From: Branchiostoma floridae | Taxonomy: Eukaryota > Chordata > Leptocardii > Amphioxiformes > Branchiostomatidae | NCBI RefSeq assembly: GCF_000003815.2 | Contig: NC_049979.1 | Span: forward strand, 11,137,381-11,201,380 | Direction of reading: 5' to 3' | DNA: 64,000 nt | Part shown: piece after piece, positions 37,797 through 47,782 of the stretch | Position numbering within the stretch: the first letter of the stretch is position 1 | How the letters are laid out: each line of letters opens with the position of its first letter | Made by a program: the position numbers and the translations under genes | Notes under the pieces: generated by a model | What the model saw: the letters and a program-made list of their open reading frames with translations, nothing else | Told to the model about the DNA's origin: nothing | Databases searched by the model: none

Positions 37797-37840
37797 GTGC
37801 AGTAGGGATAATTTGCTTGTCTGCTAAATACGTATTATGG
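37797..37840 (-). pseudogene. Short remnant of a second Helitron peptidase domain
   Basis: This ~40-bp stretch matches the Helitron coding strand at about 45133-45172 in the same orientation. Read on the minus strand it gives VFSRQANYPYCT, against VFSRQAYYPYYT in the intact element. Similarity fades on both sides. It is either a decayed fragment of another copy or sequence captured during insertion. Confidence 0.45.
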
Positions 37841-37993
37841 TAGCGAAAGCCTTGTATTGATCTGTTAATCTTGTTGTAAATATATGTAGGTGTCTTAAAA
37901 AATGATGTTGCATTTTCTGACGTTCGACAACTAATAAATATGAAATAATTAGACCTTATTTCAAGGATATACAGTAACAATTTTAATTTATTT

Positions 37994-38955
37994 CATTTCT
38001 GTGAAAGGATAGCTGAGTGAGTACTGTATGGTTAGCAGGAGTTCAGGTACTTTGGTCAGCTGAGAGGGTACAGCATGCACAGCAGGCGTCCAGGTATTGT
38101 GGCCAGATGAGTGGGTACTGCATGCACAGCAGGAGTCCAGGTATTGTGGCCAGCTGAGTTAGTACCGCATACACGGCAGGAGTCCAGGTATTGTGGTCAG
38201 CTGAGTGGGTATTGCATGCACAGCAGGAGTACAGGTACTGTGGTCAGCTGAGTGGGTACTGCATGCACAGCAGGAGTCCAGGTACTGTGGTCAGCTGAGT
38301 TAGTACCGCATACACGGCAGGAGTCCAGGTATTGTGGTCAGCTGAATGGGTACCGTATGCACAGCAGGAGTCCAGGTACTGTGGTCAGCTGAGTGGGTAC
38401 TGCATGCATGGCTGGAGTCCAGGTACTGTGGTCAGCTGAGTGGGTAATGTATGTATGGCAGGAGTCCAGGTACTGTGGTCAGCTGAGTGGGTATTGCATG
38501 CATGGCTGCAGTCCAGGTACTGTGGTCAGCTGAGTGGGTACTGCATGCGTGGCTGGAGTCCAGGTACTGTGGTCAGCTGAGTGGGTATTGCATGCATGGC
38601 TGGAGTCCAGGTACTGTGGTCAGCTGAGTGGGTACTGCATGCACAGCTAGAGTCCAGGTACTGCGGTCAGCTGAGTGGGTACTGCATGCACAGCAGGAGT
38701 CCAGGTACTGCAGTCAGCTGAGTGGGTACTGCATGCACAGCAGGAGTCCAGGTACTGTGGTGAGCTGAGTGGGTACTGCATGCACAGCTAAAGTCCAGGT
38801 ACTGCGGTCAGCTGAGTGGGTACTGCATGCACAGCAGGAGTCCAGGTACTGTGGTGAGGTGAGTGGGTACTGCCTGCACAATTTGAGGTACTGTGGTAAG
38901 TTGAGAGGGTACTATATGAATGACTGCAGTTCAGGTATATGTACTATGGTAAGAT
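37994..38955 (+). repeat. 47-bp minisatellite, about 20 copies
   Basis: The unit reads approximately GTCAGCTGAGTGGGTACTGC followed by ATGCACAGCAGGAGTCCAGG and TACTGTG. Units differ by a few bases (TGCATGG instead of TGCACAG, ATTG instead of ACTG), and the edges are more diverged. It lies about 0.7 kb beyond the 3' end of the Helitron gene and may belong to that element. Confidence 0.9.
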
Positions 38956-39613
38956 TGAACAATTAGTTAAAAATAAATTGTCTTTTGACAAATTTGAATT
39001 GAACAACTTATGTGAAACGTGTTGTTTATCAGATGGCATAGCTTTGTATATTGCAATATTTGATGTAGTTCATCAGAGCAGTGTGCATTTGTGCTAATCA
39101 CAATGAAGTAAGGAAGGTGTGTTTGTCTTTACACAAATGACATTTGTAAACAATGCAAAGAATGGTTGAAGTGAAATCGTGTCAATTCTATTCTAAAAGG
39201 TAATGCAGTGTTTGTATATTCTTTACATGCATAGTTTGCTTGGCTTCGTATGTATAGGGCTATTCAGACGTGATGTAAATTTTCTTAACAAACAAAAGGG
39301 TTTTCATATGGATGTGGGTCATAGTGACGACAATGGTCTGCCATGCTGCATTACCTATTTGTATTTCATTGCATCATAGCTGAAGGTAACACAGCCTTTT
39401 TCAGTCTTAAACTTTAATGGCAAATTTTCAGGTATTCTCCACAGTCAATAGTGGGTATTTGAACAGATCAGAAGGTATACAGTTTATTGGTATGTAAATG
39501 TTTTAAATGTGCAGTCGACAATGGTTGCAATTATGGTATTGAGTAAATAAGCTCTGTATTTGTTCAGTAGGTAATTTATGTTTACTGTCATGATAATATA
39601 TATAGTAGCATTG
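38956..39613 (-). other. Helitron 3' flank
   Basis: AT-rich non-coding sequence lies between the Helitron stop codon and the 47-bp minisatellite. A terminal hairpin plus CTRR motif, the usual Helitron 3' end, was not identified with confidence. Confidence 0.4.
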
Positions 39614-42600
39614 TCATGTACTGTCTGGTTGTTGACTTGGTGTAATACTTTGAGTCAATCTTGTCATCTCTCTCAAGACAGATTGAAACGCTGTTATCCT
39701 CTTTGGTTCAAACTCTAGTATGGCCAAACCTTCAAGTGAGGTAACTCTGCTTAGAGCAACATATACCATTCCAGGGCTAAATACACTTGGTCCTATATCA
39801 AGTACAACTTTTGACAATGATAGGCCTTGTACTTTGTGGCAAGTTGATGCGTAAGAAAGTTGGAGTGGAAACTGTGTCCGGGTGAAAACAGTGCTGTAGC
39901 GTGCAAAGAATTTTGCTGTGATTGCTGAGATAAGAATAGCATTGTTCTTGGTAGGGTCTTGTAACATTTGACCAACCCTGGGATTGTCAAACTTGACGTA
40001 GACTCCTGTAACAGTTGGCACATTTGAGTTGTATTGTTGGTCATTTTCAGAGTCTTGTGATAGGAAGTCCTCCACTGTACCCTGTGCACCATTTACAAGT
40101 CCATCCTCGCTCAGAATGTTTCTTAGTAGCATGACTCGACAACCTTTAGCAAGGCGAAGTTCTTTCTCAAGTCCTGCTGTTTCACTGGTGTCTTCTGATA
40201 TTAGATCTTGTTCAGGTATGTTGTTTGCATTGACAGGACCATCCGTCATTTCATCTCTTGCTGTCAGTACATGTATCTGAGTATCTGTTTGAGCATATAG
40301 TCTTTGCAGTTCTTGCATGTTATGCTCTATGGCCTTTTTCCTTGTTGGGAAAATGTGAAGAGCCATGGAAAAGGCAGATTGTTCAATCTCTGCTCTTCTT
40401 TTGATGCAAGTTGAAAGGAGGGCAATATCTGCATTGGTTGGCAGTCCAACTCGTACTCTGTTAAGGAGTTCTGTAAACTCTTTGTCAGTTTTTTGTCTGT
40501 GATTGACAGTTAAGAATAATGGCTTGAATAGTGATCTCCACAAGTGAGTGAAAGGTTCTTGTTGGTTTAGTGAATCTTCGAATATGAATTTTCCGAAGAC
40601 CGGTTTGAGCTGGTAGAAATCACCAAAAGCTATGATGTTGAGGTTCCCAAAGTAGCTGTGTTGGTCAGCTGTAGTGTCTTTGATCTCTGATAGGCGGAGG
40701 TGAATGTGTTCCAGTCTGACATTGCTGATCATGCTTATTTCATCAATGAAAACTGTGTGTACATTGCTGAATTTGCGTCGAAGTTGTGACAGTTTCTCAG
40801 CACTGAGTGGTAGGTACTGGGTTTTACCTCTTCGGCTATGGTCAACAGGCAGTGATAGAGCTGAATGTACTGTGAAGCCACCAATGTTGTAGGCAGCGAC
40901 ACCTGTTGGTGCAGTGAGCATTACAGGAGATGTTGGGCAGTTTGATGTACGGATCAAGTACTCATTCAAAACTTTTATTAGAAAGCTTTTGCCACAGCCT
41001 GCTCCTCCCGTCACGAAGAGTCTCAACGGTTGTGGTTTTGGAGAGGCTCGGTCTGCTTGGTGTCTGTTCATCAGTAAAAAGTGTTCTTTCACTGTGTTAA
41101 ACACGTGCTGTTGGTCATGTGACATGTTATTGAGTGCGTCAAAGAATGCATCATCAGCCATTGTGTAGCGAGATACAGTATTCCATGCAAGTGAATCATC
41201 ATGTAACATTGTGAGGTTTTCTGAAGATATCATGTCAATACTATTAGTTTGAGCAACAGATGCTGCTGCTTGTTCTGCATTTTGTGCTGTCCATTGTGCA
41301 TCAAGATGAAGTCCTTCAGTGTTAAAGTCATGTTCAGTTTGCAACTGTTGGTGAGTCACATTGGGGGCAAGTGTGGTAGCAATAGATGTTAGATCATCTG
41401 ACAGCAGGCGTACTTGCATGATAGCTTGTTCTATATCTGATGTGAAATGAAAATGCTGTGCAAGACTATTGTCAAATTGATCCTTCTTAGCAGAGAAAGC
41501 ATCTTGAGCACAAGCATATTCAGCAAGGATGTCGTTTTCATTTCTCCATGGGTAGTACATGTACAAGAGACCGTAGAAATAGTCATCTCCATTTCCAGAG
41601 GATAGTTTTGAACTTCTAACACATGCAAGCTTTTGACGTTTCTTTATCCATCTGTCACATTGTTGTAACTTGATAGTTTGAGAAGCTTCTGATGGCTCAA
41701 TGGATGTAATGGAGTATGTTGCGGCAAAGGTGAATAATGACATTGTATCCCAGGGATTACCATGTGGTCTCATTGCATAGTATTGAGCTGTTCCCTTTGT
41801 GAAAATGTCAGATGATGAATCATCAAGTTTGTCGAGGTCATCTTTGGGTTTGAGCAGACGCATTCTTTTGTGTGGTGGTTTGGCATTGATTGACACTGTT
41901 TGTCTCGATGATTGTATCAGTTGCAGGTTTGCAAGTCTGTAGCCAACTTCTTGTCCTCCAACTAGGCGGTGGCTGAGTACAGTGTTACCAATCTGGGCTA
42001 AACGTGCTCTTTTTGTACTGTTAGGTGGTAGATGTGACAGACCAGCATAGATAGCTGTTTGAAGATTATCAGGCTCAGCTTTTGAGATGTACATACATGC
42101 ATAGTAAGCAGCACCATACTTTGACCCAACCATTTGTATGTCCATGTTAGACTGCATATGTAAGAGCAATGTAGGGCTATATGCATTGATCCAGATGTCC
42201 TGTTGTGTTCGTTTTGTAACATAAAATTGTGCGCTGCGATTAGCATCAACATCTAGCCTGAGTCGTGTGGTCTGTGACACTTCTCGAGGGAAGTGAAATC
42301 GACACTTTGTTCGTCCCTTCTCACATGTTCTTGTGTGATGATGCCGTTGGTATTTGGACACTAGTTCATGTAAGAGAGAGTTTTCATCATCAGGTAGCTG
42401 TGTGGACACATATTTGTCAATGAATTCAGGTGCTCTTTGCCTTCCTTCTATGGTATCAAGGTTGGGGGCATTCTCAACCCAGAACATACAGTGCAAGTGA
42501 GGAGAACCTCTTAACTGAAATTCGACACGAATCCAGTGGTCCGTAATCACACCAATAGGATGTTGCGGACTGTTCAATATGAAGCGTAGCAGTGCATCAG

Positions 42601-45481
42601 TGCGCCGGTTAAAGTGTATGGCACACATGACAGGGTCTGATCTCATCAGGTTCCATTTGTCTTGCTGAGGTAATGCTTTAGCTTCCTCATATGTCAGATC
42701 AGGATTGAGAGACATAAACAGCTCTGGCCAGTTCAAGTCATTTGCTGACACAGTGAGAAACCAAGTTGGTGGGCCAATTGTGTTGATTTTTGCTAGTAGG
42801 TTAAGCAGTTGGTCCTTAAAGTATGCTGCTGTTCCACGGATGTTCTTCATGAAAGTGTATGATGTGCTTTCAACATCTTCATGAATATTCTGACGCAGAT
42901 CACCTGCTGTCAGAGGTTGTGGTGAAGATTGTGAGGTATCATTACCTTGCTTTTGCATTCTACACACAATTGATATCTGACTGTACAATTTCTTGATTTC
43001 ATATGAGTTCAAAGCAAAGAAGAGCCAAGGGATATTTTTCCTCCAGATATCATTGATATTAAGTAGTCGTGACTGGAAGTACTGTAAGTCTGTCATAGGT
43101 ATTTCTCTCATCTGTTGGAAACCATTACAACCATATGGATACAGCTGAGGGAAGCAGTGTTCCTCGAGGTCTTTCTCCTTAAAAATACTTTGTGGTGCTG
43201 ATGTTTCACGAGGGAGAGATACTGATGGTACAGTGTCTGTTGCACTCTGCAACAGAGATTGTAAGGGAATATTTGGATTGATGTAGTTGCATGGAAAAGC
43301 AGACAGCTCTGTGACATTAGAAGATCCATTTGATTGATGGATTTCATCATAGTTGGCAAGATTTGAATGGAATTCGCATGATGTTTCCTTCCAATCTTCA
43401 AAGGAAGCTATGTTTACATCTGAGTAAAGACTATTGTTAGTGATCAGCCATGTTAGAGCTTCATGCATGTGAGTATATCGCACAATGTATTGTGGATCAT
43501 TTCTTTGTGTTCTATCGTTAGTTTCGGAGGGATGTACTATTACGATTCCTGATGTGTTTTGACAGCGTGGTAAGAGATTGCAAGATGTTTCAATGTTGGT
43601 AGAGAAACTTATGGCTTGGCCTTGTTCACCATATTGTCCACCTGGTAGGATAACAAGCTTTACAAATGTGTACTTCAGGCTGACAAGTCTTGTCTCCATT
43701 CTAGTAAGCTGTTTTATACATGATGGGATATCACCTGGGTCCATATTGTTAGTCCAAGCATTGGGTATTGGGTTTTGTCTTTCAATAGCAGTTGAACACT
43801 TTGAACACAGATGGCATTGATCAGAGTTATTTTGATGTGCGTACTTCATAGTATCTGTTACAGAAATGTTGCAGGCTCTTACTTGCTCATGAAATAAGAA
43901 TTTTCTACACAGAATGCAATAGTATTTTGGTTGCTGCTGTATGTAGCAATGGAATGCTGGGAACTCTGATTTGTACCCTTCGTTAGTATGCTCAGTGTGA
44001 CCTGTGCTATGTTCTTTCACATACTTGTTAGCAGCTGTATTCCTTTGGTAGTCACGGCACTTCTTTAGACGTTCAGCTCTATGCTGAGAAGTTTCATTAG
44101 CTGCTTTGTTTCTGTAGTTTAATCTTTGTTTTGCAAGTCTTTTTAACCTTTCGTCAGATGTTTCATTTTGTTTCCTGGCTTTGTTACATTCTCTTCGCTT
44201 AGCAAGTCTGTCTGCTTTTTTATCAGCTGTCTCTCTTTGTTTCTCGGCTTTGTAGCATTCTCTTTGCTTAGCAAGTATGTCTGCTTTTTTATCAGCTGTC
44301 TCTCTTTGTTTCCTGGCTTTGTAGCATTCTCTTCGCTTAGCAAGTCTGTCTGCTTTTTTATCAGCTGTCTCTCTTTCTTTCCTGGCTTTGTAGCATTCTC
44401 TCCGCTTAGCAAGTCTGTCTGCTTTTTTATCAGTTGTTTGTGGTTTCTTAGTTTTAAAATGTGTGCATTGCTTTGCAATTCCGTCAGCATTTTGTTCAGC
44501 TGTTTCTGTTGCTATGTTGGGTGTGTACTGTGTTCTTTGGTTTGCATAGCTGTCTGCATTTTGGTTAGTTGTTTGCTTTGTGTCACTTACTTGTTGATAC
44601 ATGAACATGTCTTGTTTCTTTGCACTCAATTTGTGTTTCGCAGAATTATGTTGACCCTTTGAAGTCCTTGTATAAAAAGAAGATAGGTTTAGAGGTTGTA
44701 AGGTGCCTTCAATCAGTACCGATTTAGATGGTGGTACTAATGAGTTAACTTTCTGAGCCTGTAGAAAGCTGTGTGATCCCATTGGCTCATTGTTGTCAGT
44801 CAGTGTCAAATAGCGTACATCCAGTTCCGTAACATCACTTGTCAATTCAATGTTTTCTGATTGCACTGCTACAAGCTCAAAGTTGCATGTTAGACTTGGT
44901 TTCCAATTAAGTGTTTGTAAGAATTGACAAAGGTTAGTAATCGTCATGTGCCTACTTAAAGCAGATGAGCCATTATCATCAGGCAGTGCTGTTGTTTGAC
45001 TTCTGGCATGTGAATCATAAACAAAATAATTGTTACCAGTATGCAGTAAGGCTACTGTGGAACCACTTGATCCAGATGCTGTTATGAGCAAACATGTGTC
45101 AGATATAGCAAATGCTTCTTCTAGGGCTGTCTGCAATGTGTAGTAGGGATAATATGCTTGTCTGCTAAACACGTCTCCAGTATATCGCTCTTTGATTGTT
45201 ATGTGCAAAGTGTTGTTTCCAATCTGCCAATAATTGGGCAGATCATCAACTGATAGGTAAGATACAGTAGGCGGTAGAGATGGTTTTATGCGGTTGTAAA
45301 GTGCATCACCTTCAAACAGTACAGTATCAAGATCTGTGGATGTCCAGGAAGTTGCTTGTTTGTTAGCAGAGTGATAAAGGATAGCTATCAAAGAATTTGC
45401 AGTACATTGTTTACCTCTACTAGTTTCATTGAAAATGTTGTTGCCTTGGTGGTAGTTTCCTGACAGTGTAGCTTCACACAT
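39614..45481 (-). CDS. Helitron replication initiator/helicase with N-terminal cysteine-peptidase-like domain
   Basis: A single 1,955-residue frame without breaks. Residues about 15-215 resemble a deubiquitinase-like cysteine peptidase: C26 in GKQCTANSLIAIL and D156/H158 in FVYDSHAR. Residues about 330-480 are basic 23-residue repeats of the form ADKKADRLAKRRECYKARK. A cysteine/histidine cluster lies near 518-562 (CILC, CHLCSKC). The Rep domain carries the HUH-type motif HLH at 995-997 and a YYACMYISK tyrosine motif near 1125, which would nick DNA and form the covalent intermediate. The Pif1-like helicase has Walker A GGAGCGKSF near 1491, Walker B FIDEISMIS near 1580, NHRQKTDKEF and the C-terminal STCHKVQGLSLSKVVL and VALSRVTSLEGL. 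It fits an autonomous rolling-circle transposase. No RPA or endonuclease domain is visible. Confidence 0.95.
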   Translation of the reverse strand: MCEATLSGNYHQGNNIFNETSRGKQCTANSLIAILYHSANKQATSWTSTDLDTVLFEGDALYNRIKPSLPPTVSYLSVDDLPNYWQIGNNTLHITIKERYTGDVFSRQAYYPYYTLQTALEEAFAISDTCLLITASGSSGSTVALLHTGNNYFVYDSHARSQTTALPDDNGSSALSRHMTITNLCQFLQTLNWKPSLTCNFELVAVQSENIELTSDVTELDVRYLTLTDNNEPMGSHSFLQAQKVNSLVPPSKSVLIEGTLQPLNLSSFYTRTSKGQHNSAKHKLSAKKQDMFMYQQVSDTKQTTNQNADSYANQRTQYTPNIATETAEQNADGIAKQCTHFKTKKPQTTDKKADRLAKRRECYKARKERETADKKADRLAKRRECYKARKQRETADKKADILAKQRECYKAEKQRETADKKADRLAKRRECNKARKQNETSDERLKRLAKQRLNYRNKAANETSQHRAERLKKCRDYQRNTAANKYVKEHSTGHTEHTNEGYKSEFPAFHCYIQQQPKYYCILCRKFLFHEQVRACNISVTDTMKYAHQNNSDQCHLCSKCSTAIERQNPIPNAWTNNMDPGDIPSCIKQLTRMETRLVSLKYTFVKLVILPGGQYGEQGQAISFSTNIETSCNLLPRCQNTSGIVIVHPSETNDRTQRNDPQYIVRYTHMHEALTWLITNNSLYSDVNIASFEDWKETSCEFHSNLANYDEIHQSNGSSNVTELSAFPCNYINPNIPLQSLLQSATDTVPSVSLPRETSAPQSIFKEKDLEEHCFPQLYPYGCNGFQQMREIPMTDLQYFQSRLLNINDIWRKNIPWLFFALNSYEIKKLYSQISIVCRMQKQGNDTSQSSPQPLTAGDLRQNIHEDVESTSYTFMKNIRGTAAYFKDQLLNLLAKINTIGPPTWFLTVSANDLNWPELFMSLNPDLTYEEAKALPQQDKWNLMRSDPVMCAIHFNRRTDALLRFILNSPQHPIGVITDHWIRVEFQLRGSPHLHCMFWVENAPNLDTIEGRQRAPEFIDKYVSTQLPDDENSLLHELVSKYQRHHHTRTCEKGRTKCRFHFPREVSQTTRLRLDVDANRSAQFYVTKRTQQDIWINAYSPTLLLHMQSNMDIQMVGSKYGAAYYACMYISKAEPDNLQTAIYAGLSHLPPNSTKRARLAQIGNTVLSHRLVGGQEVGYRLANLQLIQSSRQTVSINAKPPHKRMRLLKPKDDLDKLDDSSSDIFTKGTAQYYAMRPHGNPWDTMSLFTFAATYSITSIEPSEASQTIKLQQCDRWIKKRQKLACVRSSKLSSGNGDDYFYGLLYMYYPWRNENDILAEYACAQDAFSAKKDQFDNSLAQHFHFTSDIEQAIMQVRLLSDDLTSIATTLAPNVTHQQLQTEHDFNTEGLHLDAQWTAQNAEQAAASVAQTNSIDMISSENLTMLHDDSLAWNTVSRYTMADDAFFDALNNMSHDQQHVFNTVKEHFLLMNRHQADRASPKPQPLRLFVTGGAGCGKSFLIKVLNEYLIRTSNCPTSPVMLTAPTGVAAYNIGGFTVHSALSLPVDHSRRGKTQYLPLSAEKLSQLRRKFSNVHTVFIDEISMISNVRLEHIHLRLSEIKDTTADQHSYFGNLNIIAFGDFYQLKPVFGKFIFEDSLNQQEPFTHLWRSLFKPLFLTVNHRQKTDKEFTELLNRVRVGLPTNADIALLSTCIKRRAEIEQSAFSMALHIFPTRKKAIEHNMQELQRLYAQTDTQIHVLTARDEMTDGPVNANNIPEQDLISEDTSETAGLEKELRLAKGCRVMLLRNILSEDGLVNGAQGTVEDFLSQDSENDQQYNSNVPTVTGVYVKFDNPRVGQMLQDPTKNNAILISAITAKFFARYSTVFTRTQFPLQLSYASTCHKVQGLSLSKVVLDIGPSVFSPGMVYVALSRVTSLEGLAILEFEPKRITAFQSVLREMTRLTQSITPSQQPDST

Positions 45482-45568
45482 TATGGATAAGTTGAATCAG
45501 TAACTTATACTTTAGAAATGTTCACACATTATGGATAAGTTGAATCAGTAACTTATACTTTAGAAATG
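45479..45568 (+). repeat. Two tandem copies of a 46-bp unit at the Helitron start codon
   Basis: CACATTATGGATAAGTTGAA and its following 25 bases occur twice in a row. The left copy includes the start codon region of the Helitron gene (CAT on this strand), so the 5' leader of the gene has been duplicated. Confidence 0.9.
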
Positions 45569-45626
45569 TACAATGTATGTAGATTTCGAGTGTGCGTATA
45601 AGTGCAGTTTGCACGGTGAGTGCGAG

Positions 45627-46060
45627 AGCACAGAGGCAGGGGTTGGACTTGTAATTGGATTGAGTGCGAATGCACAGTCTGCGCACAGAGGCAGGGGTTG
45701 GACTTGTAATTGGATTGAGTGCGAATGCACAGTCTGCACGGTGGCAGGGGTTGAACTTGTTGTTGTATTGAGTGCGAATGCACAGTCTGCACGGTGGCAG
45801 GGGTTGAACTTGTTGTTGTATTGAGTGCGAATGCACAGTCTGCACGGTGGCAGGGGTTGAACTTGTTGTTGTATTGAGTGCGAATGCACAGTCTGCACGG
45901 TGGCAGGGGTTGAACTTATTGTTGTATTGAGTGCGAATGCACAGTCTGCACAGTGGCAGAGGTTGAACTTGTTGTATTGAGTGCGAATGCACAGTCTGCA
46001 CGGTGGCAGGGGTTGGAAGATTGAGTGCAAAAGCACAGTCTGCACGATGGCAAGGATTGG
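45627..46060 (+). repeat. 53-bp minisatellite, about eight copies
   Basis: The unit contains GTGCGAATGCACAGTCTGCA, then CGGTGGCAGGGGTTGAACTT and GTTGTTGTATTGA. Its GTGCGAATGCAC core is nearly palindromic. It lies about 150 bp upstream of the Helitron start codon. Open frames across it on both strands are a by-product of repetition. Confidence 0.9.
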
Positions 46061-46699
46061 TAATAAGTGGCAGTGATTAGACTTTGTCTACTTGATGGCG
46101 TATTTCATTCAATATACACTTTGGCTTCAACACGGTCTGGTCTGTGCTGTGAAGAAATCTGCAATCGAAGACTGAAAGAGAAGGAAAACAATTTCTTGTG
46201 TCAACATTAAAACCAACTGAAAGAGCATATGCATATTTAATTGATAGAATACTAGTGGTTTCTAAACATATGACAATGGAGGTTTAAATAGACCTTGACA
46301 TGAATAAAGGGTAGCCAATTTCATGGCATTCTTCAATATTTGTTGTAGAGAGGATCTGCTCTCCACCGACAGCATAAATCTTTTTTAAAAATGGGACCAA
46401 AATGAAGGCAATACGATAGAAACAGTCATGAGAAGACACTTAAAGATGGCAAACGTTAGTTGGTAAGCAAGAAAGTAAGACACGAATGTGCTCAATCATG
46501 TGAAAATAGAATTATCCGAAAAGAGGGAGGGGGGCTGTTTTGTTTCACTTCGTCTTTTCGTGTTTATGAAATTATGTTCACGGCCGGACAAACCAGCGTC
46601 ATTTATTACACTTGTTAATAATTTGTTAACCTACAATGTCAGGGAAATACCACCCAGGTAACAAAATTGTCCGACAAATTATGCACAAAGAAAACTGAT
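46061..46699. other. Spacer between Helitron and inverted-repeat element
   Basis: Nothing recognisable as a gene or a further repeat. Confidence 0.5.
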
Positions 46700-47782
46700 C
46701 TAACGGCAAGGAACCTTAATCCGACGGATTTGAGTATATTCAACACTGAACCATGAATAAACAAGCGGGCTTTTGCGCATTCCGGAAACTGTTTAGTGCA
46801 CTGTTTACTATGTTTCCCCGGCCCTTAGTACACGTGCATTGGTCTCCCACTTTGCGTGGTTTGTAGAAAATATAACACTTCAAAGAGAGTGTAACTGATA
46901 GCAAGTCCCTTGGGATTCTATTCCCAGTGGAACTTTAATCCGTGACAATAATATAACAAGGCTGTTTATCAATGGATTTCATATTTACAACGACATTAAT
47001 TTGTATCAATCGGCAGCCACTTACTCGAGGTTTAAATGGCAAATCGGCATGTCGGTAAACTGCCGGTATCGCGATCAAAACTTGGCCCGAAAACACATCA
47101 ACCAGCGGCAAATCAATTCTGCTGTTGCACTACACGGTTATGATGTTCTATGAAATTTTTCATCCATTGTTTGGTAAGCAAATGGCGGTAAATACGTTGT
47201 TTTGCGAATGGCTCCCCAAAAATATACCTGCAAAACACACTACAAACTCCCTACGGTACGTCCCCATGTCGGGGCCAGTTGGTTTCGCCGGTAAGATTCG
47301 TCTTGCTGACTTTGGATGTGAGCACTTTGACAATAGGGGTGAAGGGACGTACTTTCAAAATGGCGCATGTTCGGAAGGCCGCAGAATTGACGTAACAAAG
47401 CCTGCACTGTATTTGAAACAGGGACTCTTCAAGGCATGTTGGTTGTCTTGAATGGACAGTTTATTAACTTTTTGCTATATTTACTGTGATGATGAAGGAG
47501 TAATGTGAGGATGAAAAGTAGAAATCCTTGAAATTACGATACCTGCCCCCCTCCCACGGCTTGAATTACGAGATGTAAACATACCGGAAGATGGATTAAC
47601 TTGTCGCTGCAGCGTGCGATCTTTGTGAGCTCAATCTTACAAGGTTTTAAGTCGTATACCTAACTGGTTTTGTAAAGCACTCAAAAGAATTTGCATACCG
47701 GAGCTAGTTTTTGACTGACAGATGGGTTCTGAAAATCACGGTTTAACCTCCCGTCACGGATAATAACGTTCCTTGCCGTTAG
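46700..47782. mobile_element. Non-autonomous DNA element with CTAACGGCAAGGAAC ends
   Basis: CTAACGGCAAGGAAC at 46700 is mirrored by GTTCCTTGCCGTTAG ending at 47782. Adjacent ATCCG and ACGG blocks extend the pairing to about 30 bp with small gaps. The 1.08-kb interior has no transposase; one small frame (47125-47451) has no recognised domain. No convincing target duplication was found, so the superfamily is open. Confidence 0.6.

Larger units (their letters stand above)
37994..46060 (-). mobile_element. Helitron rolling-circle transposon (outer limits uncertain)
   Basis: The element is defined by its Rep/helicase gene at 39614-45481. I provisionally include the minisatellites on both sides because Helitron-related elements often carry such arrays near their ends. 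Exact ends were not found: no unambiguous 5'-TC and CTRR-3' pair between A and T could be chosen. The intact 5.9-kb frame suggests a young, potentially autonomous copy. Confidence 0.5.

Noticed and set aside
37994..38955. CRISPR-like array
   Set aside because: Units are contiguous 47-bp copies without unique spacers, and the context is an animal genome. It is a minisatellite.
45522..46045. Repetitive CRLCIRTQYNN-type frames upstream of the Helitron
   Set aside because: They result from reading the 53-bp minisatellite in several frames. No independent evidence of coding.
47125..47451. 108-codon frame inside the 46.7-47.8 kb element
   Set aside because: No similarity to any transposase or other family that I can recognise, and no supporting promoter or splice context.
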